Assembly (NCBI GenBank): GCA_902475535.1
Contig: CABRZR010000009.1
Location: forward strand, 35,704 to 99,703
Source: QAMH01 sp900556425
GTDB lineage: Bacteria > Actinomycetota > Coriobacteriia > Coriobacteriales > QAMH01
Reading direction: 5' to 3'
DNA: 64,000 nucleotides
Below the pieces are notes generated by a model. That model saw only the letters and a list, made by a program, of their open reading frames with translations, ran no database searches and had not been told where the DNA came from. The translations under genes and the position numbers were made by a program. Shown here in pieces: positions 14,793-23,834 of the stretch. Every line of letters starts with the position of its first letter. The first letter of the stretch is position 1.

Positions 14793-15761
14793 CTACTCCA
14801 CGATTTCGGCCGCTTCCTCGGCTTCCAGGGGCGTGAGCTCACCTTCTGGCGTCTTGCGCGCCGCTCGGATCATGTCGACGGCGACGAGTGCGAGCCCGCA
14901 CCAGATGCACGCGAAGCAGATGTCGTGGGCAAACGTGAAGGCCTCGCCGTTGACGAACACGCCGCATAGCAACGCGATCGTGGGGCTTACGTACTGCATG
15001 AAGCCCAAGATGGTCAGGGGGATGGAGTTTGCCGCCGTCGCGAACAGGATGAGCGGAACGGCCGTGACCGCACCGCCCAGGACGAGAAGCCCCGTCGTGT
15101 TCCATCCCGCAGCGCTCGTCACGTCGCCGAGGAATCCGTGGCTTCCCGTCACGAACGCGAGCACGATGACAAAGACGATGGCTACGGGCGCCATGACGGC
15201 GCTTTCCACGGCAATGGCCTCGACGGCCGGGTAGCCGCCCTTCTTCTTGATGGCGCCGTAGACGCCAAAGCTCAAGGCGAGGTAGATCGCTAACCACGGA
15301 AAACTCCCGTAACTAACCGTGAAGTACAGGATACCGATGCAACAGAGTGCGACGGCAATCCATTGCAGGGGCGAGAGGCGCTCCTTGAATATGACGAGAC
15401 CTAGCAGGATGGAGACGAGCGGGTTGATGTAGTAGCCGAGCGATGCCTCCACGATATGGTCTATGTGAACGGCGAATATGTACGTGCCCCAGTTGGACGT
15501 GATGATGATGGCGGCGGGAATCAGGAAGCGCAGCGCGCGCTTGTCCTTGAGCAGCGAGGTGAAGTTCCATCGGGCGATGAGGCAGATGATGGCGGTGAGC
15601 GCGAAGCACCAGATGACGCGCTGTGCCGTCACCTCGAGCGGATCGACATGGTCGAGCAGCTTCCAATACAGAGGGAACAGGCCCCAAAGCAGATAGCAGC
15701 CGATGCCGGCTGCCATACCCTGGCGCGTTCGCTTTCTGATGTCACCCACGTCGTGATTCAT
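14793..15761 (-). CDS. rarD: RarD-type EamA/DMT transporter
   Basis: The 322-residue protein has about ten membrane helices and the RarD pattern: G-I-G-C-Y-L-L-W-G-L-F-P-L-Y-W-K-L near the start, ITSNWGTYIFAVHIDHIVEASLGYYINPL (about 100), and LTILGFMQYVSPTIALLCGVF near the end. It exports or imports small metabolites across the inner membrane; the substrate is unknown (RarD is named for chloramphenicol sensitivity). A TATAAT on this strand lies 7 nt before the ATG at 15761, suggesting a leaderless message. A basic tail and Glu-rich end lie in the cytoplasm. Confidence 0.88.
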   Translation of the reverse strand: MNHDVGDIRKRTRQGMAAGIGCYLLWGLFPLYWKLLDHVDPLEVTAQRVIWCFALTAIICLIARWNFTSLLKDKRALRFLIPAAIIITSNWGTYIFAVHIDHIVEASLGYYINPLVSILLGLVIFKERLSPLQWIAVALCCIGILYFTVSYGSFPWLAIYLALSFGVYGAIKKKGGYPAVEAIAVESAVMAPVAIVFVIVLAFVTGSHGFLGDVTSAAGWNTTGLLVLGGAVTAVPLILFATAANSIPLTILGFMQYVSPTIALLCGVFVNGEAFTFAHDICFACIWCGLALVAVDMIRAARKTPEGELTPLEAEEAAEIVE

Positions 15762-15768
15762 GGACGTG

Positions 15769-15774
15769 ATTATA
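15769..15774 (-). promoter_or_regulatory. -10 element (TATAAT) of a leaderless promoter for rarD
   Basis: On the minus strand TATAAT is followed by seven bases and then the ATG. The -35 region (TTACGC at about 15792-15797) is weak. Confidence 0.5.
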
Positions 15775-15836
15775 GCCAGCATGCCATGTGCGCGTAAGAA
15801 CTTCCGTGGATGTAAGGAGTGGGTTGCCGGGTGGCG

Positions 15837-16679
15837 TTACGTTTGCGCGATCCAGTCGAATATCTCGCGTACGCGCGGCGCAGCGTCCTCGTGCACGAGC
15901 AGGTAGAACGTCTTGGTGGCGGCGGGATGGTCGATGGGGATGCGCACGCGGTCGGGCAGCAGCCCCCGTTGCATGGGGATGTCGGTCACGAAGACCGGCA
16001 TCGTTCCGGCCTCGGCTAGACGCGTGAAGACCTCGCGATCCTTCTGAATCACGAAGTGCGAATGCGGCATGAGCCGTCTGTGCATGTCGTGCCAGATGCC
16101 AATGTCTTCGAGCAGGAGAAAGTCAACGCCGTCGATATCATCGAACGTGACGTACGGGTGCCCGGCGAGTGGGTGGCCGGCCGGCACGGCGATGGAAAGC
16201 GTCTCGGTCATGAGCCGCGCGTTCGCTATCACGGGCAGCAAGAAGGGTTTCTGCGATATGCCGAAGTCGATGCTGCCATCCAGGACGCGACGCTCGATTT
16301 CCTCCTCGCCCAGCATTTCCGAGTTGAACACGTCGGAGGGAAACCGCTCGACGATGCGCGCCGTCAGGTTCCACAGGGGAGCAGGTGCGCAGGTGCCGAC
16401 GCGCAGGGTGCGGGCACGGCGCTGCGCCTCATCGACGGCGTCCTGGAGCAGCTGCACCTCGCGCAGCACGTTTCTGGCGTGCGCGACGGCCGCGCGTCCT
16501 GTCTCGTTGAGACGGACGCTGTTCTTCTGCCGATCGAAGAGTTGGGCGCCGAGTTCTGCCTCGAGTCGTTGAATCGACCGACTGAAAGCCGATTGCGAGA
16601 GGCTGCACGCGTTGGCGGCGGCCGACATGGTGCCGTGCTGCGCGAGCGTCTCGAGTTGTCTAAGCTGGTTGATATCCAT
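15837..16679 (-). CDS. LysR-family regulator of the CMD/cupin operon
   Basis: The product has 280 residues. The N-terminal winged helix-turn-helix runs from residue 1 to about 60 (QLRQLETLAQHGTMSAAANA, then SQSAFSRSIQRLEAELGAQL). The periplasmic-binding-like effector domain follows (about 90-280). AAGGTGA precedes the ATG at 16679; two more upstream ATGs are in frame but lack sites. It is divergent from a carboxymuconolactone decarboxylase-like gene and a cupin gene, with palindromes between them, so it very likely controls that operon. Confidence 0.88.
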   Translation of the reverse strand: MDINQLRQLETLAQHGTMSAAANACSLSQSAFSRSIQRLEAELGAQLFDRQKNSVRLNETGRAAVAHARNVLREVQLLQDAVDEAQRRARTLRVGTCAPAPLWNLTARIVERFPSDVFNSEMLGEEEIERRVLDGSIDFGISQKPFLLPVIANARLMTETLSIAVPAGHPLAGHPYVTFDDIDGVDFLLLEDIGIWHDMHRRLMPHSHFVIQKDREVFTRLAEAGTMPVFVTDIPMQRGLLPDRVRIPIDHPAATKTFYLLVHEDAAPRVREIFDWIAQT

Positions 16680-16728
16680 GAATGTCACCTTGCGTTTCAT
16701 GCATAGCAATTTGCATGATGGGAATTGT

Positions 16729-16800
16729 ATTTCATGACTACATATACGCACAATTGGGATATGAAATAGAACACTGAATTACGTCATTGCATGGTATGCA
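16729..16800. promoter_or_regulatory. LysR operator candidates
   Basis: ATTTCAT (16729-16735) and ATGAAAT (16761-16767) are inverted copies. TGCATggtATGCA (16788-16800) is a perfect palindrome. Both lie between the divergent LysR and CMD-like genes, where LysR regulators usually bind. Confidence 0.5.
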
Positions 16801-16841
16801 TGTCATGTTTAAGAAGGGTCTATGGGCAGAAAGGAAACATC

Positions 16842-17165
16842 ATGGCAGTGAAGCAGACAGCAGGAAGGGACCAGTTGGGCGATTTCGCCCCGCAGTTCGC
16901 ACAGCTCAATGACGATGTGCTCTTTGGGGAGGTGTGGTCGCGCGAGGACGAGCTCGACCTCAAGACGCGCTCCATCATCACCGTAACCTGTCTCGTGAGC
17001 AAGGGACTCGTTGACACGTCGTTCCAGTACCATCTGGCAAGTGCCAAGGCAAATGGCGTGACCAAGGAGGAGATGGCGGCAATTCTGACGCAGCTCGCGT
17101 TCTACGCTGGCTGGCCCAATGCCTGGGCGGCGTTTCGCATGGCGAAGGAGGTCTACGATGACTAA
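16842..17165 (+). CDS. carboxymuconolactone decarboxylase-family protein
   Basis: The 107-residue all-helical protein matches the CMD/AhpD family: WSREDELDLKTRSIITVTCLV (about 37-57), then H-L-A-S-A-K-A-N-G-V-T-K-E-E, and a closing Y-A-G-W-P-N-A-W-A-A-F. The AhpD CxxC pair is absent; one Cys is in VTCLV. This is the group next to LysR and cupin genes in many anaerobes, thought to act on quinone-like or lactone compounds. AAAGGAAAC precedes the ATG. The downstream cupin gene overlaps the last 8 nt. Confidence 0.85.
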   Translation: MAVKQTAGRDQLGDFAPQFAQLNDDVLFGEVWSREDELDLKTRSIITVTCLVSKGLVDTSFQYHLASAKANGVTKEEMAAILTQLAFYAGWPNAWAAFRMAKEVYDD

Positions 17166-17583
17166 CGCAGATAAGACGGCTGACCCCCTGTTTGGCTTGG
17201 GAAAGCCCAACGATGCGTTTGCGCAGTATTTCATCGGCGAGTCGTTTTTGAATCCCCTGACCGATCCCGAGCAGACGATCTTCCTCGCTAACGTGAGCTT
17301 CGAGCCGGGTTGCCGCAACAACTGGCATATCCACCATGCGGATAAGGGCGGTGGCCAGATCCTCCTGTGCACGGACGGTCGCGGCTGGTGCCAGTTCTGG
17401 GGAGAGGATGCCCGGGAGCTACATCCGGGCGACGTTGTGTTCATCCCCGCGGGCGTCAAACATTGGCATGGCGCGGCAAAGGACAGCTGGTTTTCGCACG
17501 TGGCCTTCGAGGCACCGGGCGAGGGTTGCTCGAACGAATGGCTCAAACCGGTCGCTGATGCGGAATACGATCTGCTGCCGTAA
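17158..17583 (+). CDS. cupin-domain protein
   Basis: The 141-residue single-domain cupin has motif 1 as G-C-R-N-N-W-H-I-H-H-A-D (H59, H61, H62 region) with a Gln in GGGQILL as the usual later ligand position, and motif 2 as HPGDVVFIPAGVKHWHGA. It therefore likely binds a divalent metal. The start overlaps the preceding gene by 8 nt, so the two are translationally coupled and probably act on the same substrate or in the same complex. Fused CMD-cupin proteins exist in other bacteria; here the two halves are separate. Confidence 0.87.
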   Translation: MTNADKTADPLFGLGKPNDAFAQYFIGESFLNPLTDPEQTIFLANVSFEPGCRNNWHIHHADKGGGQILLCTDGRGWCQFWGEDARELHPGDVVFIPAGVKHWHGAAKDSWFSHVAFEAPGEGCSNEWLKPVADAEYDLLP

Positions 17584-17609
17584 AGGTCGGATCCGATAAC
17601 GCTTTAACA

Positions 17610-17642
17610 GGGTCGGAGGCAAAAGTGTCTCCGGCCCTTCTT
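17610..17642 (+). terminator. terminator of the CMD/cupin operon
   Basis: GGGTCGGAG pairs with CTCCGGCCC (one wobble) and is followed by TTCTT. It starts 27 nt after the cupin stop. Confidence 0.75.
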
Positions 17643-17853
17643 GAAAACCCCGGTCTTCTTCGCAACGTTGACCCATCTGAGGCGCTTCACAAGGATTAGC
17701 GTATCTCGCGCGTGGCAACTTCGTTGGGTTTCGTCTCATCGTTGTCGTGCATGAACTTTACCCTTGATTGGAGTAATATTTGCGTTGGGGAGGGTCCTTG
17801 CGTAGGGAAGGCGCAAATCCATCAGCTTGCGTATAAGCCGCGGGGATTGACAT

Positions 17854-19338
17854 TTGTCGGGGGAAACAAAAAAGACGGTCATATGCCTTGTGGGCTTGGC
17901 GTCGCTTTGCGCGATGTTTAGGGCTCCGTTTTTCGGATCCCTGACCGTGGGAATCACTTCGAATTTCTCAGGATTGCGTGTTGTATATGATGCCGCGCTC
18001 ATTTTGATTGGGTGCATATTGGCGCTCGTGTCGTTGCAGAGGACCAAGGCCTTGCGCGGGGGCGAGCGATTGGAGGATAGATTCGTTCCCTATGCTGTCG
18101 GCGGTATCCTTGCCGTTGTAGGTGTCGTTGCCAACAGTGCGGGAAGGTCACTTGGTGTAACGGCTGACGTGTTTTATGTCGTGAGTATTATCATCCTTTG
18201 CATCGGCTTTGCGGCTCTTGTGGTTGGATGGTTTCGCGTGCTCGTGGGATTATCCAAAGACAAGATCACCGTCATGGTAACAGGCGCCTTTGTGGTGAGT
18301 CATGTATTTGGTCTGTTTGATATGTTTCCGCGCGAATGGGCGTCGATGCTCAGCTTGTCGTATCCGCTGCTCGCATTGGTTTGCCTGTATCTGCTGAGAA
18401 ACGTGCCTGCTTGCCAACCTGTACGCGGACCAGAACCGCTTCTTCGGAGTGATTACCTGCGCGTAGTTCAGATATGCACCATGATCTTGATCTTTGCTGA
18501 GCTGCTTTGCGGTGCCTTTCTGCGCAGTCGTTGGGCTCATGGGGGAGTGAACTATGCGCCGAATCCGAGGACAATCTATTCGTACCTCGTATCTCTTGGC
18601 GTTGGCTTAGTGTTTCTCTGCATCGCATGGCGTTCGAAGACGACCTCGGGATGTACTCTGGTCATAGGCTCTATCGGTCTTGTTGGATTCGTCGTGTTTG
18701 TCGTTTTGTTCTCCCTCGTTCCGCCACAGTCATTTTCGATGTTTGTCACGGCTCTATACTCGGCGCTGCTTGTATATTCCATGGCGCTTATAAGTCTCTG
18801 GGGCATAGATGGCAAGCACTCGTTCATCTCTTGTGCGGCGGTTTTTCTTGTGATGTTTGGCGGTACTGCGGGCATTACCTCTTCGATAATCCCGGCTATC
18901 CTTGTCTATCTTCAGCTTACACCTGCCGATTTCCTGGCTCCTGTGGGCGCCGCGGCAGGACTCGTCATATCTTTAGGTATGTGCGTTGTGCTCTTTGTGA
19001 TGATTGTCGTTAATCGCAGACTCTTCATGAACAAGCTTGACCAAAACGAGAGTGCGTTTGATGATGATGTGACGGCGCAGCTAAGATACGAGCTCTCCTC
19101 TGATGAGCGTCACGAATATGCCATGGACATGATTGCAGCTCGATACGCTTTAACGGAGCGCGAGCGTGAAACGGCATCGCTCATGGCGCGAGGCTACACC
19201 GCCAAACACGTTGCAGAAAAGCTGACGGCAGCTGTTAGTACTGTCAAGGGATACAGCAAGAGCATCTACCGCAAGATGGGCATTCACCGAAAAGACGAGT
19301 TGATCGAAATCGTCAAAGAGACAAAGAAGCAGGTCTAG
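17854..19338 (+). CDS. polytopic membrane LuxR-family regulator
   Basis: The product has 494 residues. About twelve hydrophobic helices occupy residues 8-400, followed by a cytoplasmic linker and a C-terminal LuxR/GerE helix-turn-helix (about 430-490; TERERETASLMARGYTAKHV then STVKGYSKSIYRKMGIH). This membrane-sensor-plus-HTH architecture is strongly expanded in Eggerthellaceae. The start is TTG at 17854 with CGGGGA upstream. The next gene in the same direction, 194 nt on, encodes a secreted esterase, the likely target. The ligand is unknown. Codon use is a little less GC-rich than that of its neighbours. Confidence 0.85.
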   Translation: MSGETKKTVICLVGLASLCAMFRAPFFGSLTVGITSNFSGLRVVYDAALILIGCILALVSLQRTKALRGGERLEDRFVPYAVGGILAVVGVVANSAGRSLGVTADVFYVVSIIILCIGFAALVVGWFRVLVGLSKDKITVMVTGAFVVSHVFGLFDMFPREWASMLSLSYPLLALVCLYLLRNVPACQPVRGPEPLLRSDYLRVVQICTMILIFAELLCGAFLRSRWAHGGVNYAPNPRTIYSYLVSLGVGLVFLCIAWRSKTTSGCTLVIGSIGLVGFVVFVVLFSLVPPQSFSMFVTALYSALLVYSMALISLWGIDGKHSFISCAAVFLVMFGGTAGITSSIIPAILVYLQLTPADFLAPVGAAAGLVISLGMCVVLFVMIVVNRRLFMNKLDQNESAFDDDVTAQLRYELSSDERHEYAMDMIAARYALTERERETASLMARGYTAKHVAEKLTAAVSTVKGYSKSIYRKMGIHRKDELIEIVKETKKQV

Positions 19339-19532
19339 GCCACCCTATCCAACCTTCCATCCCATTACCCACCTTTCGTGGGGAGACAATCATTCGCCCA
19401 CTTCATACCGTGTCGGGAAAGTCGCGTGCGTCGTGCGCGCGGCCTGCCGTGAGCCTGCATGGACTTTCGGCTGTCACTTTGGGGAGGGAGAAATCGTGTG
19501 TACGTCAATACTTTTCATGGGAGGGAGACATA

Positions 19533-22157
19533 ATGGGTAAACCAAAGCACTTTGGTTTCGCGAGAAAGACCATGGCCTGCGTCATGGCGGCGTCAATGCT
19601 CACGCTGGTCACCGTGCCGGCTAGCGTCGCCATCGCGGACAACGGTGCCGCCGACACCGAGACGCAGGCGATGTATCGTCTGTACAATCCCAATTCCGGC
19701 GAGCACTTCTACACCGCCAGCGATGTGGAGAAGGATGCCACCGTCGCTGCCGGCTGGAATTACGAGGGCATCGGCTGGCATGCGCCAGTAACTTCCGAGA
19801 CGCCCGTGTACAGGGTGTATTCGGGCACCGATCACCATTACACCAAGGATGCCGGCGAGCGTGACGCTCTCGTGCAGCTTGGCTGGAAGGATGAGGGCAC
19901 CAGCTTCTATTCCGACGACCAGGAGCGTGTGCCTCTCTACAGGCAGTTCAACCCCAACGTAGATCCCAATGCAGCAACGAATAATGCCGGATCCCACAAC
20001 TACACCACGAGCCTCGATGAGCACTCTCGTCTTGTGAGCATCGGCTGGAACGACGAGGGCATCGGTTGGTATGGTGTAAGTGGCGCTGAAGCACCCATCG
20101 TGCCGGTGGATCCGTTCAACACGGGCGTGGTAGACCCCTCGAAGGCAGCCATTGGCGAGGACACTCCCGGTTTGGTTTCGCTTGAGGATGCCAATAGTTA
20201 CAACCAGCTCGAGTTCACTGAGGCGGACAGAAATAATGACGTTACCGTCAGCCAGGAGATCATTCCGTATCTCCATACGAGCCAGTACGGCGCCCCCGTC
20301 GATCTCAAGATCGAGCTGCTGACGCCGTCTACGGCTAAGAACGGCGAGACGCCGCTCCTCGTGTGGATCAATGGCGGTGGCTTCACCAGCTCCAATCCCG
20401 CGAGCAATTTCGAGACGCGCCTTACGCTCGCCAAGTCTGGCTACGTCGTTGCATCCGTGCAGCATCGCGTTGGTCCCAGCGTGACCTTCCCCGGTCCGCT
20501 CCAGGACATCAAGGCGGGCATTCGCTTCCTGAAGGCCAGCTCCAAGACCGAGCCGAACAAGTATAAGTTTGACCCGACCAAGGTTGCCGTTGCTGGTAAC
20601 TCCTCAGGCGGCTATTGGTCCACGATGGTTGGCGTTACGAGCAATCTGGATAAGATTCAATATCCCAATAGCCGAACCGGCGAGATGCAGGACGTCGCGC
20701 TTGATGTGGGCGCGAATCTTGACGAGTCTTCTGCTGTCAACGCCGTCATCGACTTTTATGGTGTCTCTGATCTCACCATCATCGGTGCAGGTCTGGCTCA
20801 GGAACTGCAAGACAGCCATAAGTCCGCGGCTACCACTGAGGCGCTTCTGCTCAACGGCGCGGGCGCTGGCGCGGCGAAGCCTGGCGTGTTTGACCCCTCG
20901 ATGAACGACAAGGTCGCCGCCGCGAGCCCCTTCAGCTACATCAACGCGAACACGGTTCCGTTCCTCATGTTCCATGGTACGGCCGACACGCTCGTGTCTC
21001 CGGTTGCCACCAAGATGCTCCAGAATCGCCTTAACGACGCTGGCGTTCATACCGAGCGCTATGTTGTCGAGGGCGCGGGCCACGGTGGCAAACAGTTCGA
21101 GCAGGGTGCCACGATTGAGCGTGTCGTTAACTTCCTGAACACCTATGGTACGACGGCTGTTACCACTGCCGTGCCGACTGTCGATTTGGCCAAGGGCACC
21201 GAGGCTTACAAGGCCGAGGATCTTCCGACGCTTGCGGACGCTACGGCTGGCGGCGAGAATATCGCTACTGATCCCAATCACTGGACCATTAACGAGACTA
21301 CTGAGATCGGTTACAAGGCAATCAGCGAGAAGGGCGTCTACAAGAACCTGCGTATGACCATCCTTCAGCCCTCCAAGGGCAGGGATGATGGTCCGCGACC
21401 GGTACTCTACATTGCCGCATGCGGTGGCTTCAGCTCTTCGAATGCGGATGCGATGAGGTATCTGCGTTATGCCGAGCGTGGCTACGTTGTTGCGGTTGCC
21501 GAGATTCGCGTCATCCCTGCGACGACTAATCCTGGTCCCCTTCAGGATGCTAAGGCGGGTATCAGGTGGCTGCGTGCCCATGCGGATACGTACAACATCG
21601 ATCCGGATTGCATCATTGCAACCGGTACCTCTGCGGGTGGCTATATGGCCTCCATGCTGGGCGTTTTGGGCAATACCACGAAGTTTGACGACAACATTCA
21701 GTTCGATGTTGGCGACAACCTTGAGTACAGCTCTGCGGTCCAGGGCGTCGTTGACATGTACGGCGTGTCCGACCTCACGCTCATCGGAGCCGGTACGGGT
21801 CTGATTGGCGATCACCAGTCCGAGGCCAACACCGAGGCCATGCTCATCAACGGCACGGCCTTCGGCCAGAACCCCGGCGGCTCGGTGTTCAGCAATCTTG
21901 ACAAGACGGCTAAGTTCAGCCCGTTCACCTATCTTGACGCGGACGATCCGTCCATCCTGAGCTTCCATGGCACCACTGATACGCTCGTCTCGCCCATCTC
22001 CACCATGGAGCTCTACAAGCGCTCCAAGGAGCTGGGTGCCGATTCCGAGCGTTACGCGATTGTCGGTGCATCTCACGGTGGATGGCAGTTCAGCACCAAG
22101 AAGGTTAACGATATTATCGATGCTTACATGGATGGTATTGTTGCTGCGAACAAGTAG
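19533..22157 (+). CDS. secreted protein with three DUF5648-like repeats and two alpha/beta-hydrolase (esterase) domains
   Basis: The product has 874 residues. It has a Sec signal peptide (about 1-36, ending near AIA/DNG). Three repeats of about 45 residues follow (YRLYNPNSGEHFYT, YRVYSGTDHHYT, and a third), each ending near GWNDEGIGWYG, which resemble cell-surface ligand-binding repeats. Two related hydrolase domains come next, with nucleophile motifs GNSSG (S357) and GTSAG (S700), oxyanion HG or GG-G, acid motif FHGTADTLVS/FHGTTDTLVS, and His in GAGHGG/GASHGG. Both catalytic sets look complete. It has no LPXTG or membrane anchor, so it is probably released or held by the repeats. A strong site GGGAGGGAG precedes the ATG. 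The upstream LuxR membrane regulator probably controls it. Confidence 0.85.
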   Translation: MGKPKHFGFARKTMACVMAASMLTLVTVPASVAIADNGAADTETQAMYRLYNPNSGEHFYTASDVEKDATVAAGWNYEGIGWHAPVTSETPVYRVYSGTDHHYTKDAGERDALVQLGWKDEGTSFYSDDQERVPLYRQFNPNVDPNAATNNAGSHNYTTSLDEHSRLVSIGWNDEGIGWYGVSGAEAPIVPVDPFNTGVVDPSKAAIGEDTPGLVSLEDANSYNQLEFTEADRNNDVTVSQEIIPYLHTSQYGAPVDLKIELLTPSTAKNGETPLLVWINGGGFTSSNPASNFETRLTLAKSGYVVASVQHRVGPSVTFPGPLQDIKAGIRFLKASSKTEPNKYKFDPTKVAVAGNSSGGYWSTMVGVTSNLDKIQYPNSRTGEMQDVALDVGANLDESSAVNAVIDFYGVSDLTIIGAGLAQELQDSHKSAATTEALLLNGAGAGAAKPGVFDPSMNDKVAAASPFSYINANTVPFLMFHGTADTLVSPVATKMLQNRLNDAGVHTERYVVEGAGHGGKQFEQGATIERVVNFLNTYGTTAVTTAVPTVDLAKGTEAYKAEDLPTLADATAGGENIATDPNHWTINETTEIGYKAISEKGVYKNLRMTILQPSKGRDDGPRPVLYIAACGGFSSSNADAMRYLRYAERGYVVAVAEIRVIPATTNPGPLQDAKAGIRWLRAHADTYNIDPDCIIATGTSAGGYMASMLGVLGNTTKFDDNIQFDVGDNLEYSSAVQGVVDMYGVSDLTLIGAGTGLIGDHQSEANTEAMLINGTAFGQNPGGSVFSNLDKTAKFSPFTYLDADDPSILSFHGTTDTLVSPISTMELYKRSKELGADSERYAIVGASHGGWQFSTKKVNDIIDAYMDGIVAANK

Positions 22158-22186
22158 CAGGCATTAGCTTCTTCCCCCCGAAGCGA

Positions 22187-22216
22187 GGGGCCGTGGCATA
22201 ACGCCGCGGCCCCTTT
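22187..22216. terminator. terminator between the esterase and glpK genes
   Basis: GGGGCCGTGGC and GCCGCGGCCCC form a stem with an ATAAC loop and a following TTTT. It lies between convergent genes. Confidence 0.88.
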
Positions 22217-22225
22217 TGCATTGCC

Positions 22226-22340
22226 CTGTCTGTCATTTCGAGCGAGCGAAGCGCTTTCCTGTCATTTCAACCAAAGGCGCGTAGCCCCTCCCATTGTCAT
22301 TTCGACCGGAGGCGCGTAGCGCCGTAGTGGAGAAATCTCT
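22226..22340. repeat. family-1 REP-like element, degenerate
   Basis: Three openings of the type TGTCATTTCGAGCG, TGTCATTTCAACC and TTGTCATTTCGACCGG occur in tandem, ending in GTGGAGAAATCTCTCC close to the glpK stop. These are the left arms of the element at 5.4 kb; the right arm is missing. Confidence 0.75.
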
Positions 22341-22343
22341 CCC

Positions 22344-23834
22344 TTAGCACGTTCTCCTCACCGCTTCACGCCAGCCACGGAGGAGCTCGTTGGCGTAGGC
22401 CGACCGCATCTGCGGATCGAAGATGCTGTCCGTCGTGCGCATGGCGCGCAGCTCTTCGGTGCCATTCCAGAACCCGTTGGTGAGCCCCGCCAGATATGCC
22501 GCACCGAGTGCCGTTGACTCGATGTTCATGGGCCGGTGAATCTGCGTCTGCAAGATGTCGCTTTGGAACTGCATGAGAAAATCGTTTGCCGAGGCGCCGC
22601 CATCAACGTTGAGCTGCCTGATCTTGAGGCCCGCATCTGCTTGCATGGCAACGGCGAGGTCGTATACCTGGTATGCGAGCGCCTCGAGTGCCGCACGGGC
22701 GATGTGCGCACGTCCGGCTCCGCGCGTGAGTCCGTAGATGGCGCCACGTGCGTCGGGTTCCCAATGGGGAGCGCCGAGGCCCGTAAACGCGGGGACAATG
22801 TAGACGCCGCCCGTGTCGGGGATGCTCTCGGCGAGTTGTTGCGTCTCGGCGGGAGTCTGTGCGATGCCAAGCTCGTCGATGAGCCATTGGATGAGCGCAC
22901 CTGCCATGAAGACGCTGCCTTCGAGGGCGTATTCGGTGTGCGTCACGCTGGGGGCAGACGCCGCAATGGTCGTGACGAGACCATTTCTCGACGTAACGGG
23001 CGTGTCACCCGTATGTAGCAGCAGAAAGCAGCCTGTGCCGTAGGTGTTCTTGGCTTGGCCCGCTTCGAAGCAGCATTGCCCGAAGAGTGCCGCTTGCTGG
23101 TCGCCCGCAACGCCGCATATGGGAATGCCGGCGGGGATGTTCGGATAGTCGGTCTCGCCGAAGAAGCTCGCGCTCGGACGCACTTCGGGCATCATGCGCT
23201 CAGGAATGTCGAAAAGCTCGAGCAGGCTCTTGTCCCAGCAACCCTTGTGTATGTCGTAGAGCATGGTGCGGCTCGCGTTGGTGACGTCGGTTGCGTGCAC
23301 TTTGCGGCCCGTGAGGTTCCAGATGAGCCAACAGTCGACAGTGCCAAAGAGCAGCTGGCCCTTTTCGGCAAGCTTGCGTGCGCCTGGCACGTTATCGAGA
23401 AGCCACTTGATCTTGCTCGCCGAGAAGTATGCGTCTGGATGCAGGCCGGTGACGAGCTCGATTTTGTCGCATACGGCTAGGTCCGAGCAGAGGTCGGCAA
23501 TGATGGGGGCGGTACGACGGCATTGCCACACGATTGCGTTTGCAATGGGGCGGCCCGTCTCGCGATCCCATACGATCGTGGTCTCTCGCTGGTTGGTGAT
23601 GCCGATGCTGTCGATGTCTTTTGCTTCCAGCGCATGACATGTGATCAGATCGGTCATCGAACCCAATTGCGAGAAGATGATCTCCTGGGGGTTTTGCTCC
23701 ACCCATCCCGGCTGTGGGTATATCTGGGGAAACTTGCGCTGGATGGAGTCGACCGAGCGGCCTTCATGGTCGATGAGGACGGAGCGCGAGGAAGTCGTGC
23801 CCTGGTCGAGCGAGATGACGTATTTTCCGGTCAT
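22344..23834 (-). CDS. glpK: glycerol kinase
   Basis: The 496-residue FGGY-family kinase phosphorylates glycerol to glycerol 3-phosphate with ATP. The opening DQGTTSSRSVLIDHEG is the phosphate-binding strand. QNPQEI and TNQRETTIVWDRETG (about 78-92) form the glycerol site, and GVAGDQQAALFGQ (about 242) and LNVDGGASANDFLMQFQ (about 403) are the family signatures. Length is normal. Its start overlaps the stop of the upstream alpha/beta hydrolase (ATGA), so the two are coupled: a lipase product, glycerol, would be the substrate. Confidence 0.96.
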   Translation of the reverse strand: MTGKYVISLDQGTTSSRSVLIDHEGRSVDSIQRKFPQIYPQPGWVEQNPQEIIFSQLGSMTDLITCHALEAKDIDSIGITNQRETTIVWDRETGRPIANAIVWQCRRTAPIIADLCSDLAVCDKIELVTGLHPDAYFSASKIKWLLDNVPGARKLAEKGQLLFGTVDCWLIWNLTGRKVHATDVTNASRTMLYDIHKGCWDKSLLELFDIPERMMPEVRPSASFFGETDYPNIPAGIPICGVAGDQQAALFGQCCFEAGQAKNTYGTGCFLLLHTGDTPVTSRNGLVTTIAASAPSVTHTEYALEGSVFMAGALIQWLIDELGIAQTPAETQQLAESIPDTGGVYIVPAFTGLGAPHWEPDARGAIYGLTRGAGRAHIARAALEALAYQVYDLAVAMQADAGLKIRQLNVDGGASANDFLMQFQSDILQTQIHRPMNIESTALGAAYLAGLTNGFWNGTEELRAMRTTDSIFDPQMRSAYANELLRGWREAVRRTC

